Numbered from the stretch's first letter, positions 43,286 to 52,076 are shown. The stretch is 64,000 nucleotides of DNA from Planctomycetia bacterium (GCA_005790605.1 SXUI01000070.1:1-64000), one strand, 5' to 3'. Notes: a model not told the origin generated them from the letters alone. Made by a program: numbers and translations.

Positions 43286-43903
43286 TCACGCGGTCGCTGC
43301 GGCCTTCTTGTCCTTCTTCGGCTTGCCTGGCTTCTTCGCCTCGGCGCCTTCGGCTGCAGCGTCAGTCTTCGCCGCCTTGGCTTCCTCTTCCGCTGCGGCC
43401 TCAGCGGCAGCGTCGGCGTCTTGTGCGCGCATGAGCGACTCAAGTTGACGGTCTGGCGAAACTTCAATGTTGATGTCCGCCTTCAGATCGCGATCGAACT
43501 GAATGGTGCAGTGGTAGCTACCAATGCGACGGAATGGCGCCGCGAGACGAACCGCGCGCATGTCGACAGGGAAACCAAGCGCGACGAGCGCGTCGGAGAT
43601 GTCGCGCTGCGTGGTCGATCCGTACAACAAGCCTTGATCGTTGCAGCTGCGGATGAGCTTGAGTGTGTAGCCTTCGAGCTTCGCAATCGTCGCTTCGCGC
43701 GTGGCGCGCTGCGCGGCGAGGTTTGCCTGCGCTTTCGCACGAGCATCCTTCAGTGCTTCGACCTTCTCGGGGGATGGGGTTTCAGCGATGCCGTGCGGAA
43801 GGAGAAAGTTGCGCGCGAAGCCGGCGCGGACTTTGACGATGTCTCCGACGATCCCGAGGTTTTCGATCGTGCGAAGAAGAAGAAGTTCTACTGGTCGTGC
43901 CAT
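43286..43903 (-). CDS. rplI: 50S ribosomal protein bL9
   Basis: From the ATG at 43903 (AAGGA ten bases upstream) it is 205 residues. The L9 N-domain is clear: VELLLLRTIENLGIVGDIVKV, GFARNFLLPHG. A central helix (ALKDARAKAQANLA) and the C-domain follow. After residue 150 there is a 50-residue tail made mainly of Ala, Lys, Glu and Asp, absent from usual bL9. The frame is open to 44326, but this part is not bL9-like. Confidence 0.94.
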   Translation of the reverse strand: MARPVELLLLRTIENLGIVGDIVKVRAGFARNFLLPHGIAETPSPEKVEALKDARAKAQANLAAQRATREATIAKLEGYTLKLIRSCNDQGLLYGSTTQRDISDALVALGFPVDMRAVRLAAPFRRIGSYHCTIQFDRDLKADINIEVSPDRQLESLMRAQDADAAAEAAAEEEAKAAKTDAAAEGAEAKKPGKPKKDKKAAATA

Positions 43904-44331
43904 AGGTCGCTGTCCTTTGCAGTTAGAAGCGGGGGCGCCAGAATTGGCGTTCCGCCTCAGCGAATTGCGAGCCGAGCACTCTATCCTAGACAGGTGCGTG
44001 CTGGCAATGGGGCGCCCGGATTCGTGGGAAGTATCTGGCGGACAGGCGGTTGCGATTGGTCTGAGGGCAGCCGTTGGCTGCGTCGGTAGTAGTCCGAGGT
44101 CCCGGCAGAATTTCTCACATTTTTTGGACGAAGATACCGAACGAAAGCCGAACATTGTTATGCTGCTGCTTCGCGCCCAAGGTGTGGCGTGCCGCTGGAT
44201 TTGGTTGAGATTCGTCGCGCTAAGGCCACGAAGTCCGAGACGGAAACAGCGCGTTGTGGGAAAGTGATTGAACCGCGCATTGAAGGAGCCATCGCTCCCG
44301 CGCACCGCAGATGGTCTAGGAGACAAGAATC
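43904..44331 (+). other. intergenic stretch between divergent rplI and ssb
   Basis: About 430 bases without a recognisable gene. It must hold the promoters of both divergent genes. The rpsR gene that often lies between ssb and rplI is not here in either strand. Confidence 0.45.
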
Positions 44332-44811
44332 ATGCCGAACCTGAACAAAGTCATGCTCATGGGCAACCTCACCCGTGATGTCGAACTCAAAACAACCACG
44401 GGAAACCAAACGGTTGCCTCTTTTAGCCTCGCGATCAATCGCAAGTTTCGGCTGAAGGACGGCGAAGATCGCGAAGAGGTCACCTTCGTTGATTGTGAAG
44501 CGTGGGGCAAGACTGGCGAGGTGATCGCGAAGTATGTCTCCAAGGGAAAGCCGCTCTATGTCGAAGGTCGCTTGAAGCTCGATTCTTGGGAAGACAAGGA
44601 CGGGCAGAAGCGATCCAAGATGCGCGTGGTCGTTGAGGAGTTCCAGTTCATTGACTCTCGCGGAGGCGCTGGCGGCAGCGGCGAGTCCTCGCGTGGCGAG
44701 GGTTCTTACGCGCCCAGTCATTCGGGTGGCGGTCGCGGATCGTCGCAGGGCGGGGGCTCTTCGCAATCCGGAAGTCATCGCGGCATCAGTGAAGAAGACA
44801 TTCCGTTTTAA
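44332..44811 (+). CDS. ssb: single-stranded DNA-binding protein
   Basis: A 159-residue SSB: OB-fold segments NKVMLMGNLTRDVEL, ASFSLAINRKF, DCEAWGKTGEVIAKYVSKG, YVEGRLKLDSWEDKDG, a flexible Gly/Ser-rich linker, and the acidic tip EEDIPF that binds repair and replication partners. The start is supported by GGAG upstream. It stands alone on the plus strand between rplI and rpsF, which are on the minus strand. Confidence 0.96.
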   Translation: MPNLNKVMLMGNLTRDVELKTTTGNQTVASFSLAINRKFRLKDGEDREEVTFVDCEAWGKTGEVIAKYVSKGKPLYVEGRLKLDSWEDKDGQKRSKMRVVVEEFQFIDSRGGAGGSGESSRGEGSYAPSHSGGGRGSSQGGGSSQSGSHRGISEEDIPF

Positions 44812-44847
44812 CCGCGCAGCGGCGACGTGATCGCGCGAACGTCTTTG

Positions 44848-44868
44848 CGCACAAACGGTGTTTGTGCG
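44848..44868 (+). terminator. possible ssb terminator hairpin
   Basis: CGCACAAAC and GTTTGTGCG form a perfect 9-bp stem with a 3-base loop, 37 bases after the ssb stop. There is no clear T-run, so termination is only suggested by position. Confidence 0.4.
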
Positions 44869-45236
44869 TGCTCAATGCGCGACGATGGTTGTTCTATTGC
44901 GTCATGCGCGCTTGGCCTCTTGGCGGCGTGGCTGTCGGGTTCAATGAGCAGCTCGTGCCGAGATGAGCGGGCTTTGTGCGACGCGCTGTTTGTGTTGATC
45001 GTTCTGCGGTAGTCGCTCGCTCTGACTTCTCTTGCGCGATCACGCGAGACCGTCATCGCCGTCCCTTGGGTGCATGGGAGCGACGCCGGAGTCGTCAGGC
45101 GGGTTGCGTGATTCCGACGGTGCGCACATTCGTAGCACCTGTGATTCGGCTGCGCTGGATCGAGGTCGTGTCGTGGCATCAGGGACACGGCATGCTCCAA
45201 GTTGCCCTCAAGTCGAAGCTCACGGCCGCTCAACGA

Positions 45237-45268
45237 AGATGCTCGCGGTCGATCGACCGCGAGCATCT
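45237..45268. repeat. perfect 32-bp palindrome
   Basis: AGATGCTCGCGGTCGA followed by its exact reverse complement, 112 bases beyond the rpsF stop on the minus strand. It can fold as a 14-bp stem or act as a symmetric protein-binding site. No T-run adjoins it. Confidence 0.75.
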
Positions 45269-45379
45269 CGTGTGTGAACTTGGGGGCTCGCGCCCATGGC
45301 AGCGATTGCTGCCTTCAGCGCATCCGGGAGCCCTCGGAGAGCGGCTCACGTGAACCAATGCAGTCGCAGGTTCGCCGGA

Positions 45380-45826
45380 TCAGTGCGACTCTGCTTCGGC
45401 AGTCTCCGCCGCGGGGCTCGCGGCTGCTGCGGTAGCTGCTGCAGCTGCTGCAGCCTCATTGCCGCGGAGAATGATCTCGTCGGCGAGCTTCTGGCGACCC
45501 TCATTGGCAGCCATTTCTTCAGGAAGCACATGATCCGCGCGGGTCACGAGCGCGCGGAGCATGCGCTCCGAAAGTCGCGTGTCACGCTCGATCGAGACGA
45601 CATTCTTCGTGTCGCACTTGAAGTACGCCAGGAAGTACACGCCGCGCTTGTTGCCGTCGACGTCGTAGGCGAGCTTGCGCTCGTCCCACTTCGACATGCT
45701 GATGACTTCAGCTTGCGCGCGGTGCAGGATCTCGGACACGTGATCGAGTGCGGACTGCAGGTCGGCGGTGGCCGCCTGCGGGAAGAGGAAGAGACCCTCA
45801 TAGGTGCAGATTCGAGTTTCGGACAT
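45380..45826 (-). CDS. rpsF: 30S ribosomal protein bS6
   Basis: A 148-residue bS6. The fold is recognised from YEGLFLF, VISMSKWDERKLAYDVDGNKRG, YFLAYFKCD and IERDTRLSERMLRALV. After residue 110 there is a tail rich in Ala (seven consecutive Ala residues) and Glu, unlike the acidic Glu tail of enteric S6. Downstream of pth on the same strand, 27 bases apart, so probably the last gene of the glmU-prs-rplY-pth run. Confidence 0.94.
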   Translation of the reverse strand: MSETRICTYEGLFLFPQAATADLQSALDHVSEILHRAQAEVISMSKWDERKLAYDVDGNKRGVYFLAYFKCDTKNVVSIERDTRLSERMLRALVTRADHVLPEEMAANEGRQKLADEIILRGNEAAAAAAATAAAASPAAETAEAESH

Positions 45827-45853
45827 TGTTTTCTATCTCGCTTTCTTACGCGG

Positions 45854-46465
45854 TTAGGAATTGAGTTTGGCGCTCGGCGGCGTCTCGTCGACGCTGCGGC
45901 GATTGAAACGGTTCATTGCTTCTGTGAGTCCTGATTGCAACCAACAGAGCGACGCGTCGACCGAGGCATCGATCGCCTCGTCGACGGGTCCTTGCTGGTT
46001 CTCAGCGAACTTGCCGAGCACATAATCCGCCTGCGGGATGCGACCGGGCGCGTCGATGCCAATTCTGCATCGTGCGTACTTCGCAGTCCCGAGCTTGGAC
46101 TCGATGTCCGACAATCCGTTGTGTCCGCCAGCGCTGCCTTCCGCGCGAATCCTGAGAGATCCGCAGGGAAGTGCGATGTCGTCCACAAGAACGAACAGTT
46201 GCGTTTGTGCGTCAAGTTTGTAGAAGCGAATGGCTTCCGCCACGCTTTGCCCAGAGAGATTCATGAAGGTGAGTGGCTTCAGCAGCAGCACCTTGTCGCC
46301 GGCATGATCGATTTCGAGGAGAAGCCCCGCGAATCGATTCTTTGGCACACTCGTTGTCGGTGGCGCGAGCCGCCGAGCAATGCGGTCCACAGCCTCGAAC
46401 CCGACATTGTGTCGCGTTCGCAGGTACTGAGGTCCGGGATTGCCAAGTCCGACGATGAGTTTCAT
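45854..46465 (-). CDS. pth: peptidyl-tRNA hydrolase
   Basis: A 203-residue Pth that frees tRNA from peptidyl-tRNA. It opens MKLIVGLGNPGPQYLRTRHN with the catalytic His19, then shows LLLKPLTFMNLSGQSV, VDDIALP with the catalytic Asp, and GSAGGHNGLSDIESKLG. It lies 51 bases after rplY on the same strand, the order ctc/rplY-pth known from many bacteria. Confidence 0.96.
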   Translation of the reverse strand: MKLIVGLGNPGPQYLRTRHNVGFEAVDRIARRLAPPTTSVPKNRFAGLLLEIDHAGDKVLLLKPLTFMNLSGQSVAEAIRFYKLDAQTQLFVLVDDIALPCGSLRIRAEGSAGGHNGLSDIESKLGTAKYARCRIGIDAPGRIPQADYVLGKFAENQQGPVDEAIDASVDASLCWLQSGLTEAMNRFNRRSVDETPPSAKLNS

Positions 46466-46516
46466 GTTTCGCTCAGAGTCATCGCGCGTCGTTCGCGCTT
46501 CGCTTCCATCCTTGCA

Positions 46517-47191
46517 TTACTTCTTCTTGTCGCCAGCAGGTGCCTTCGCATCCTTGCTTGCGGCTTCGTCATCCTTCTTCGCTGTGAGGACTTCCGGCGC
46601 GGTCGCAGCGGTTGCAGCTGCGGCTTCACCAACAACCTCTTCCGCCATGGTCTGCAGCTGAACAAGCATCGTGGATGCTGGAGTGACTGCTTCGATGCCG
46701 GCTGGCAACTTGATTTGTCCGACGGTGAGGACATCGCCCATCGAGGAAACATCCACGCGGATGTGCTCAGGGATATCGCGCACCTTGCAACGAATCACGA
46801 TCTCTGAGGTCATGTGCACGACGATCGTGCCTGCCTTCTTCGCGCCTTCGGGCGAGCCCGCGAAATCAAGATGGATGCGTGCCGTCACCACTTCGTCGAG
46901 ATTGACGCGGGTGAGGTCCACATGGATCACGTTGTCACCGAGGTAACCGAACTGCAAGTCCTTGACGAGACAAGTCTCGGCGGATTGCCCTTCGATATCG
47001 ATGGTGAAGACTTTCTCGCCCTTCTTGAGGTGCAAGATTGTCTCATGCTCGCAGAGCGAGACGGACATTGGCTGGGAGCCGTGTCCGTAGACGACGGCAG
47101 GCAGCCGGCCTGCGGTGCGGAGTCGCTTTGCATATCGACTGCCGATGCGATCGCGGGGGACCGCTTTGAGAACTGGAACTTCTTTCGCCAT
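46517..47191 (-). CDS. rplY: 50S ribosomal protein bL25 (CTC/TL5 type)
   Basis: From the ATG at 47191, with AGGAGG nine bases upstream, it is 224 residues. The N-terminal 5S-rRNA-binding domain has KRLRTAGRLPAVVYGHG and LKKGEKVFTIDIEG; the C-terminal TL5 domain has DIPEHIRVDVSSMGDVLTVGQIKLPAG. The tail after about 185 is rich in Ala, Lys and Asp, as in bS6 and bL9 here. The frame upstream of the start is not protein-like. Confidence 0.93.
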   Translation of the reverse strand: MAKEVPVLKAVPRDRIGSRYAKRLRTAGRLPAVVYGHGSQPMSVSLCEHETILHLKKGEKVFTIDIEGQSAETCLVKDLQFGYLGDNVIHVDLTRVNLDEVVTARIHLDFAGSPEGAKKAGTIVVHMTSEIVIRCKVRDIPEHIRVDVSSMGDVLTVGQIKLPAGIEAVTPASTMLVQLQTMAEEVVGEAAAATAATAPEVLTAKKDDEAASKDAKAPAGDKKK

Positions 47192-47264
47192 GACTGGAGA
47201 CCTCCTAAATGAGTTGCAAACGTGTATGAGCTTGGGGTTGAAGCGCTTTCCTTTGAGTTCGACA

Positions 47265-48248
47265 TCAACGCTTGATGGCGACGCCTCCACGGAAGAGCGC
47301 GGAAATGGACTGATCGTGATGAATGCGGTGAATGGCTTCGCCAATGAGCACGGCGACGGACAGCACTTCGAGCTTGTCAGCGATGGGCTTCGTGCGCGCG
47401 CCGCCTGGGATCGTGTCGGTGGTGACAACCTTACTGATGAGGCTGTCGCGCAGCCGTTCCATCGCGAGTCCGACAAAGACGGGGTGCGTACATGCCGCGA
47501 TGACATCCTTCGCGCCCTTTTCCATGACGAGTTTCGCGGCTTCGCACACGGTTCCGGCGGTCGAGATCATGTCGTCAAACATGAGAACGGTGCGGCCTTC
47601 CACTTCGCCGATGAGGTTCTTCATGACGACTTGCGAGCCGGATTGCCGACGCTTGTCGATGATCGCCAGATCGCACTGCAGCACATTGGCGTACATATTC
47701 GCGACCTTCACATTGCCGACATCCGGACTCACGACGACGATGTCGCCGAGCGTCCCGCGGCGCGTGAGGAAGTAGTCCGCGAGGACTGGCGCGGCGCTCA
47801 TGTGATCGACGGGGATATCGAAGAATCCCTGGATTTGCGCAGCGTGTAAATCAAGACAAAGCACGCGATCCGCACCCGATTGTGCAATGAGGTTTGCAAC
47901 AAGCTTCGCGGTAATCGGGACGCGTCCCTCGTCCTTCCGATCCTGGCGCGCGTAGCCGCAGTAGGGCATGACCGCGGTGATCCGCTTCGCGCTCGCGCGG
48001 CGGAGGCAGTCGATCCAGATGAGCAACTCCATCAGATTGTCATTGACTGGCTCGCAGGTTGAGAGCATCACATAACAATCACGGCCCCGAACATCTTCTT
48101 CCACCTTGACGAGCGTCTCGCCGTCAGGGAAGCGGAGTGTTTGGCCCTCGCCTAACGGAAGTGCGAGATGCGCGCAGGTCTTGAGCGCGAGCTCGCGTGA
48201 TGCGGTTCCAGCGAAGATCTTCAATGTGTCGCGGTCGGATGCGCTCAT
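47265..48248 (-). CDS. prs: ribose-phosphate pyrophosphokinase
   Basis: From the ATG at 48248 it is 327 residues. Prs makes PRPP for purines, pyrimidines, His and Trp. Features: FPDGETLVKVEEDVRGRD, MPYCGYARQDRKDEGR, DLHAAQIQGFFDIPVD, and the PRPP loop VLMFDDMISTAGT. The start overlaps the stop of the GlmU-like gene (ATGA), as in the glmU-prs pair of other bacteria, linking PRPP and UDP-GlcNAc synthesis genes. Confidence 0.95.
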   Translation of the reverse strand: MSASDRDTLKIFAGTASRELALKTCAHLALPLGEGQTLRFPDGETLVKVEEDVRGRDCYVMLSTCEPVNDNLMELLIWIDCLRRASAKRITAVMPYCGYARQDRKDEGRVPITAKLVANLIAQSGADRVLCLDLHAAQIQGFFDIPVDHMSAAPVLADYFLTRRGTLGDIVVVSPDVGNVKVANMYANVLQCDLAIIDKRRQSGSQVVMKNLIGEVEGRTVLMFDDMISTAGTVCEAAKLVMEKGAKDVIAACTHPVFVGLAMERLRDSLISKVVTTDTIPGGARTKPIADKLEVLSVAVLIGEAIHRIHHDQSISALFRGGVAIKR

Positions 48249-49150
48249 GAGGAGATTCTCAGGGTGGAGGATGAAGCGGCAGTCGGCGTTCCGCACTGCG
48301 TGGGTGTTGGTTTCCGATTGCGCAAGATCGCGTCGACGACGGCGAGTTGCGCGGGGTCATTGATGGAGAGCACATCCTCAGCGGGAACGGCCGCGACCGC
48401 GTGCACCGTGCGACCATGGCTTGCGAGAATGCCGAAGAGGTCTGTGAAGTAGTACTCGCCGCTTCGATTGCTGTTGCCGATTTGCGCGAGCGTGGAGAAC
48501 AATTCCTCGCCACGGACGCAGTAGTAACTCGGGTTGATCTCACGAATCTCGAGTTCGCCCGGGCTCGCGTCCTTCTGCTCGACGATCCGCGTAAACGCTC
48601 CGGTTGCATCGCGCACAATTCGACCATACCCGGTGGGTGTCTCAATCACGCTCGTCGCGAGTGTTGCGGAAGCGCGGTGTGTGCGATGCGCGTCGAGCAG
48701 CGTGTCGAGCGTTTCGCTTCGTACCAAGGGTCCGTCACCGCAAAGGACGAAGAAATCGCTGCCCTGTGCGCTTTGCTCAAGCAGCGGCTTCGTCATGGAG
48801 ACCGCGTGCCCAGTGCCCAGTTGCTCTGTTTGCAGCGCAAACTCGACATCGCGGTCGTGGGCAAACTCGGCCTCAATCAGCGATGCGCCGTATCCGACAA
48901 CCAACACGATGCGCGCGCAACCGCTTGCGCGCGCAGCATCCACAACCCAACGCACCATTGGACGACCCGCGACGGGATGCATGACCTTCGGCAAGTCGCT
49001 CTGCATCCGCGTTCCCTTTCCAGCTGCGAGAACAATCGCAGTCAGCGGACGACGAGCATTCGTCGTTGCGCAAGAGGAAGATGAGCAGTTGCAATGGGAC
49101 ATGGGGATGAAAGGTTCGCGCTGAGGAGAGAGGTCGCGCACTTCAATCAT
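48245..49150 (-). CDS. GlmU-like N-acetylglucosamine-1-phosphate uridylyltransferase, N-terminal domain only
   Basis: About 301 residues from the ATG at 49150 (other starts: 49159 and 49102). The nucleotidyltransferase domain is clear: AIVLAAGKGTRMQSDLPKVMHPVAG, EQLGTGHAV, LCGDGPLV, TGYGRIVRD, GEYYFTD and the C-terminal SINDPAQLA. The left-handed beta-helix acetyltransferase half of GlmU (about 200 residues) is missing, since the stop overlaps prs. It should make UDP-GlcNAc from GlcNAc-1-P; glucosamine-1-P acetylation would then need another protein. Confidence 0.88.
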   Translation of the reverse strand: MIEVRDLSPQREPFIPMSHCNCSSSSCATTNARRPLTAIVLAAGKGTRMQSDLPKVMHPVAGRPMVRWVVDAARASGCARIVLVVGYGASLIEAEFAHDRDVEFALQTEQLGTGHAVSMTKPLLEQSAQGSDFFVLCGDGPLVRSETLDTLLDAHRTHRASATLATSVIETPTGYGRIVRDATGAFTRIVEQKDASPGELEIREINPSYYCVRGEELFSTLAQIGNSNRSGEYYFTDLFGILASHGRTVHAVAAVPAEDVLSINDPAQLAVVDAILRNRKPTPTQCGTPTAASSSTLRISS

Positions 49151-49266
49151 TCCATCCAAGCCTCGATGGAAGATCGCAGGTACGCGAATCGATTTTGGTA
49201 TCTCCGCGAAGTGTGAGGTGCGCGACGCTGCGCGTGTTTCGCGCGAGTCTCTCAGCGTTCACTCAA

Positions 49267-49337
49267 TTGGCCCGCATGGATTCGAACCATGACTCTAAGT
49301 ACCAAAAACTCGTGTGCTACCGTTACACTACGGGCCA
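49267..49337 (-). tRNA. tRNA-Gln (anticodon TTG)
   Basis: A 71-base cloverleaf on the minus strand: acceptor TGGCCCG with CGGGCCA plus discriminator A, anticodon loop TTTTGGT giving TTG, and T-arm ATGG-TTCGAAT-CCAT. No CCA is encoded. The outermost pair of the anticodon stem (C-A) appears unpaired. It lies 117 bases upstream of the GlmU-like gene. Confidence 0.88.
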
Positions 49338-49506
49338 ATGAATTGAGTTGAAGCGGAAAGTGTTCGTCGCGTAGGGAGCTCTGCTCACACGCGTCGCAGT
49401 CGTTCGCTGATGGACGGGGTCTCCGAAAAGTGTTCCGCTGTATCCGTCGCGACTTGCGCCCTAGGAGTTCCACGATCGGAAATCCGAGATATGCACTCGC
49501 TTGGGA

Positions 49507-49573
49507 GAATCACGCCTGTACCCGAACAAGACCCGCAGAGGAACACCCTCTGTGGGAGCCCGCGGCGTGATTC
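49507..49573 (+). ncRNA. candidate structured RNA element (rod with internal loop)
   Basis: Two nested inverted repeats: outer GAATCACGCC (49507-49516) with GGCGTGATTC (49564-49573), and inner CCCGCAGAGG (49532-49541) with CCTCTGTGGG (49547-49556, one G-U pair, loop AACAC). They lie in a 460-base gene-free stretch between tRNA-Gln and the aldehyde dehydrogenase gene. Rod-like layout with an asymmetric bubble is seen in 6S-type RNAs, but the strand and family are not established. Confidence 0.4.
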
Positions 49574-49797
49574 CTTCCATCGGAATCGCTCTCCGCGGCC
49601 ACAAACTCCTTCAAGGCTGGCGCGCCTGCTGGCCGCATCGGCGCCCCATGCGACTCCTTTCAGGTTTGAAAGTCGTCGACGGCCCTCTGTGAAGGGGTGG
49701 AGAGTCTAGCAGGTGATGCAGAATCTTCAACCGATCCGCCGCTCCGAAAGGCAGATTTCGTCTGAGTTTCGCTCTCGAATTCGTTACCGTTGAAGGC

Positions 49798-51165
49798 ATG
49801 ACATTCACCCTGAGCACCGCTGCCGCCGCTGTTTCCGCTCCCCAAGACGGTATCGCGCCAACCCCTGTTACAAGCCTCGAAGGGATTGTGGAACGCGCGC
49901 GCGCCGCGGGAGTTCGATGGCGGGCGCTTCCCTTGGCGAGTCGAATGACGCAGCTCGAGGGAGTGGCGGTAAGGCTGAAGGAGGAAACTGCCCGCCTCGG
50001 CGCAATCGCGAGCGCGGAGATGGGTAAGCCAATCGCTGAAGCGACCGGCGAGGCGAAGTACTGCGCGGACCGATTTGTGGAAGACCTGCAGTCGATCGCG
50101 AACGCGCTTGCTCCCTACACCCGTTCGGACGAGCGCACGATCTCGACAATCGCGTTTGACCCATTTGGTGTCGTCGCCGCGATCACGCCGTGGAATTTCC
50201 CAATTCTCATTCTGCAGCAATCCGTACTTCCAGCGCTTCTCGCGGGTAACGCAGTCGTCGCCAAACCAAGTGAAGTCACGCCTCGAGTTGCCGCGGCGTA
50301 CTACTCCATTCTCAATGAGTTTCTTCCACAAGACCTGCTGATGGTCGTGTTTGGTGATGGGGAGCAGGGCAGGGCGCTCGTTGCTTCGAGTGTCGATTTG
50401 ATCGTCTTTACAGGAAGCCGAAACACGGGCGCGCACATCGCTGCCGTGGCGGGAAAACGACTCGCGCGAGTGATTCTCGAGTTGGGCGGAAAGGACCCGA
50501 TGCTGGTTCTTGACGACGCTGACCTCGTGCGAGCCGCCGACTTTGCCGCGAACAACAGTTTCCGCAATGCAGGCCAAGTCTGCGTCTCGACGGAGCGAAT
50601 CTATGTTGATCGAAGCATCGCACGGGCGTTCGAGCACGCACTCGTTGAACGCGCCGCGATGCTGAAAGTGGGCGACCCGTCCGACCCAGCGACGACGATC
50701 GGTCCGATGTCATCTGCGCGACAGAAAGCGATCGTGCAGTCGCATATCGAAGACGCGGTGAAGCGCGGCGCGCGCGTCCTCTTTGGCGGGCGTCCACAGG
50801 CGGGAAACTTCGTCGAACCAACGGTGCTCGCCGGCGTCGATCACACTATGAAGATCATGCGCGAGGAGACCTTCGGCCCAGTCGCGTGCATCATGGAGGT
50901 CGCGTCGATTGATGAGGCGGTGACACTCGCGAATGACTCCCCATTCGGTCTTGGCGCAGCCGTCTTCGGTGCCGATGAGGCGCGCGCGATGCTTGTCGCC
51001 GAGCGAATCGAAACGGGCATGGTTGGTGTGAACCAAGGCTGCGGTGGCGCGAAGGGATGTCCGTGGGTCGGCGCGAAGCAGTCGGGTATCGGATTTCACT
51101 CGGGTCCAGAAGGGCACCGACTCTTCGCGCAGCTCCGCGTTCTTTCGCGGAAGAAGTCGAACTAA
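49798..51165 (+). CDS. aldehyde dehydrogenase, succinate-semialdehyde dehydrogenase-like
   Basis: A 455-residue NAD(P)-dependent ALDH. Motifs: ITPWNFPILI, KPSEVTP, FTGSRNTG, the general base in LELGGKDP, and the catalytic Cys in NAGQVCVSTER (near 261). The short length and absence of a long N-terminus fit the GabD/YneI (SSADH) branch. No gab genes adjoin, so the actual aldehyde is unknown. Confidence 0.88.
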   Translation: MTFTLSTAAAAVSAPQDGIAPTPVTSLEGIVERARAAGVRWRALPLASRMTQLEGVAVRLKEETARLGAIASAEMGKPIAEATGEAKYCADRFVEDLQSIANALAPYTRSDERTISTIAFDPFGVVAAITPWNFPILILQQSVLPALLAGNAVVAKPSEVTPRVAAAYYSILNEFLPQDLLMVVFGDGEQGRALVASSVDLIVFTGSRNTGAHIAAVAGKRLARVILELGGKDPMLVLDDADLVRAADFAANNSFRNAGQVCVSTERIYVDRSIARAFEHALVERAAMLKVGDPSDPATTIGPMSSARQKAIVQSHIEDAVKRGARVLFGGRPQAGNFVEPTVLAGVDHTMKIMREETFGPVACIMEVASIDEAVTLANDSPFGLGAAVFGADEARAMLVAERIETGMVGVNQGCGGAKGCPWVGAKQSGIGFHSGPEGHRLFAQLRVLSRKKSN

Positions 51166-51186
51166 CGACGCCTCTATGCTGTCGGC

Positions 51187-51822
51187 GTGTTTCAGGTCAT
51201 TGGCGTCGCACATCGATTCGACTCAGATACGATTCTGCATGCGTACCGCGCGGGCGCATTCCCGATGGCAGATCCCGAGAGTGGAGTCATTCACTGGCTC
51301 ACTTCGTCGCCGCGATTTCTGCTCCCTCTCAGTGGATTGAAGGTCTCGAAGTCTCTCGCGCGCCTCGCGAAGCAGGCGCCATTTGAGATTCGCGTTGACA
51401 CTTCGTTCGATCGCGTGATTCGCGCGTGCGCAGAAGATCGCCACGACACCAATCCGAACTGGATCTCCGATCGGATGATTCGCGCATATGAGAAACTGCA
51501 TCGCGAAGGATTCGCTCACTCGATCGAAGCGTTCCGCGGCGGCGTGTTAGTCGGCGGCTTGTACGGCGTCAGCATCGGGAGTGCCTTCTTTGGCGAGAGC
51601 ATGTTTTCAAGGCGAGAGCTCGGCGGATCGAACAGTTCCAAGATCTGCCTGCTCGAGCTGGTGCGGATGCTCCGTGTTCGAGGTTTTACGCTCCTTGATA
51701 GCCAGGAAGCCAACGAACACATGCTCCAGTTTGGGGGGATGGAAGTCCCGCTTGAGGCGTATCTTGATCAGCTCGATGTGGCAGTTTCCCGGGCCGATGC
51801 GTGGTTCTCCGGGACGCCGTAG
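51187..51822 (+). CDS. aat: leucyl/phenylalanyl-tRNA--protein transferase
   Basis: A 211-residue Aat from a GTG at 51187. It adds Leu or Phe to the N-terminus of proteins with Arg or Lys ends, marking them for ClpS/ClpAP. Family motifs: YRAGAFPMADPESG, WISDRMIRAYEKLHREGFAHSIE, GESMFSR, and LLDSQEANEHMLQFG. No strong ribosome site is seen. It lies 21 bases after the aldehyde dehydrogenase gene. Confidence 0.92.
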   Translation: MFQVIGVAHRFDSDTILHAYRAGAFPMADPESGVIHWLTSSPRFLLPLSGLKVSKSLARLAKQAPFEIRVDTSFDRVIRACAEDRHDTNPNWISDRMIRAYEKLHREGFAHSIEAFRGGVLVGGLYGVSIGSAFFGESMFSRRELGGSNSSKICLLELVRMLRVRGFTLLDSQEANEHMLQFGGMEVPLEAYLDQLDVAVSRADAWFSGTP

Positions 51823-52076
51823 TTTTCCGAGACTGCGGCGTAAGTGCTTCGCGCTGCGACACATCCGGCAGCGTGATTGGAGCGGTTGACGGGTGTTTTT
51901 CGATCGCGCAACCAAAATCGTGTGGTTTTCACGACATTTCGTCATGTCGCCGCAGTTGCGCCTTGCAGGGGCGAGTTTCTAGGACACTATCAGTTTGGAG
52001 TCCGGGGTCTGCATATGAAAGGGAGTTACTTCCGGGTGGAAGTACCTGTTTGTGAAGTCATTCGCAAAGGGTTCCC

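Larger units (their letters stand above)
44812..45379 (+). other. intergenic stretch between convergent ssb and rpsF
   Basis: About 570 bases with no supported coding frame. It holds a hairpin just after ssb (44848-44868) and a perfect 32-bp palindrome (45237-45268). The length is large for a space between two convergent genes, so a small RNA is possible, but nothing specific is recognisable. Confidence 0.4.

Noticed and set aside
43904-44326. 140-residue upstream extension of bL9
   Set aside because: bL9 proteins begin at the residues encoded from 43903, which has its own ribosome site; the extension is Ser/Arg-rich shadow sequence.
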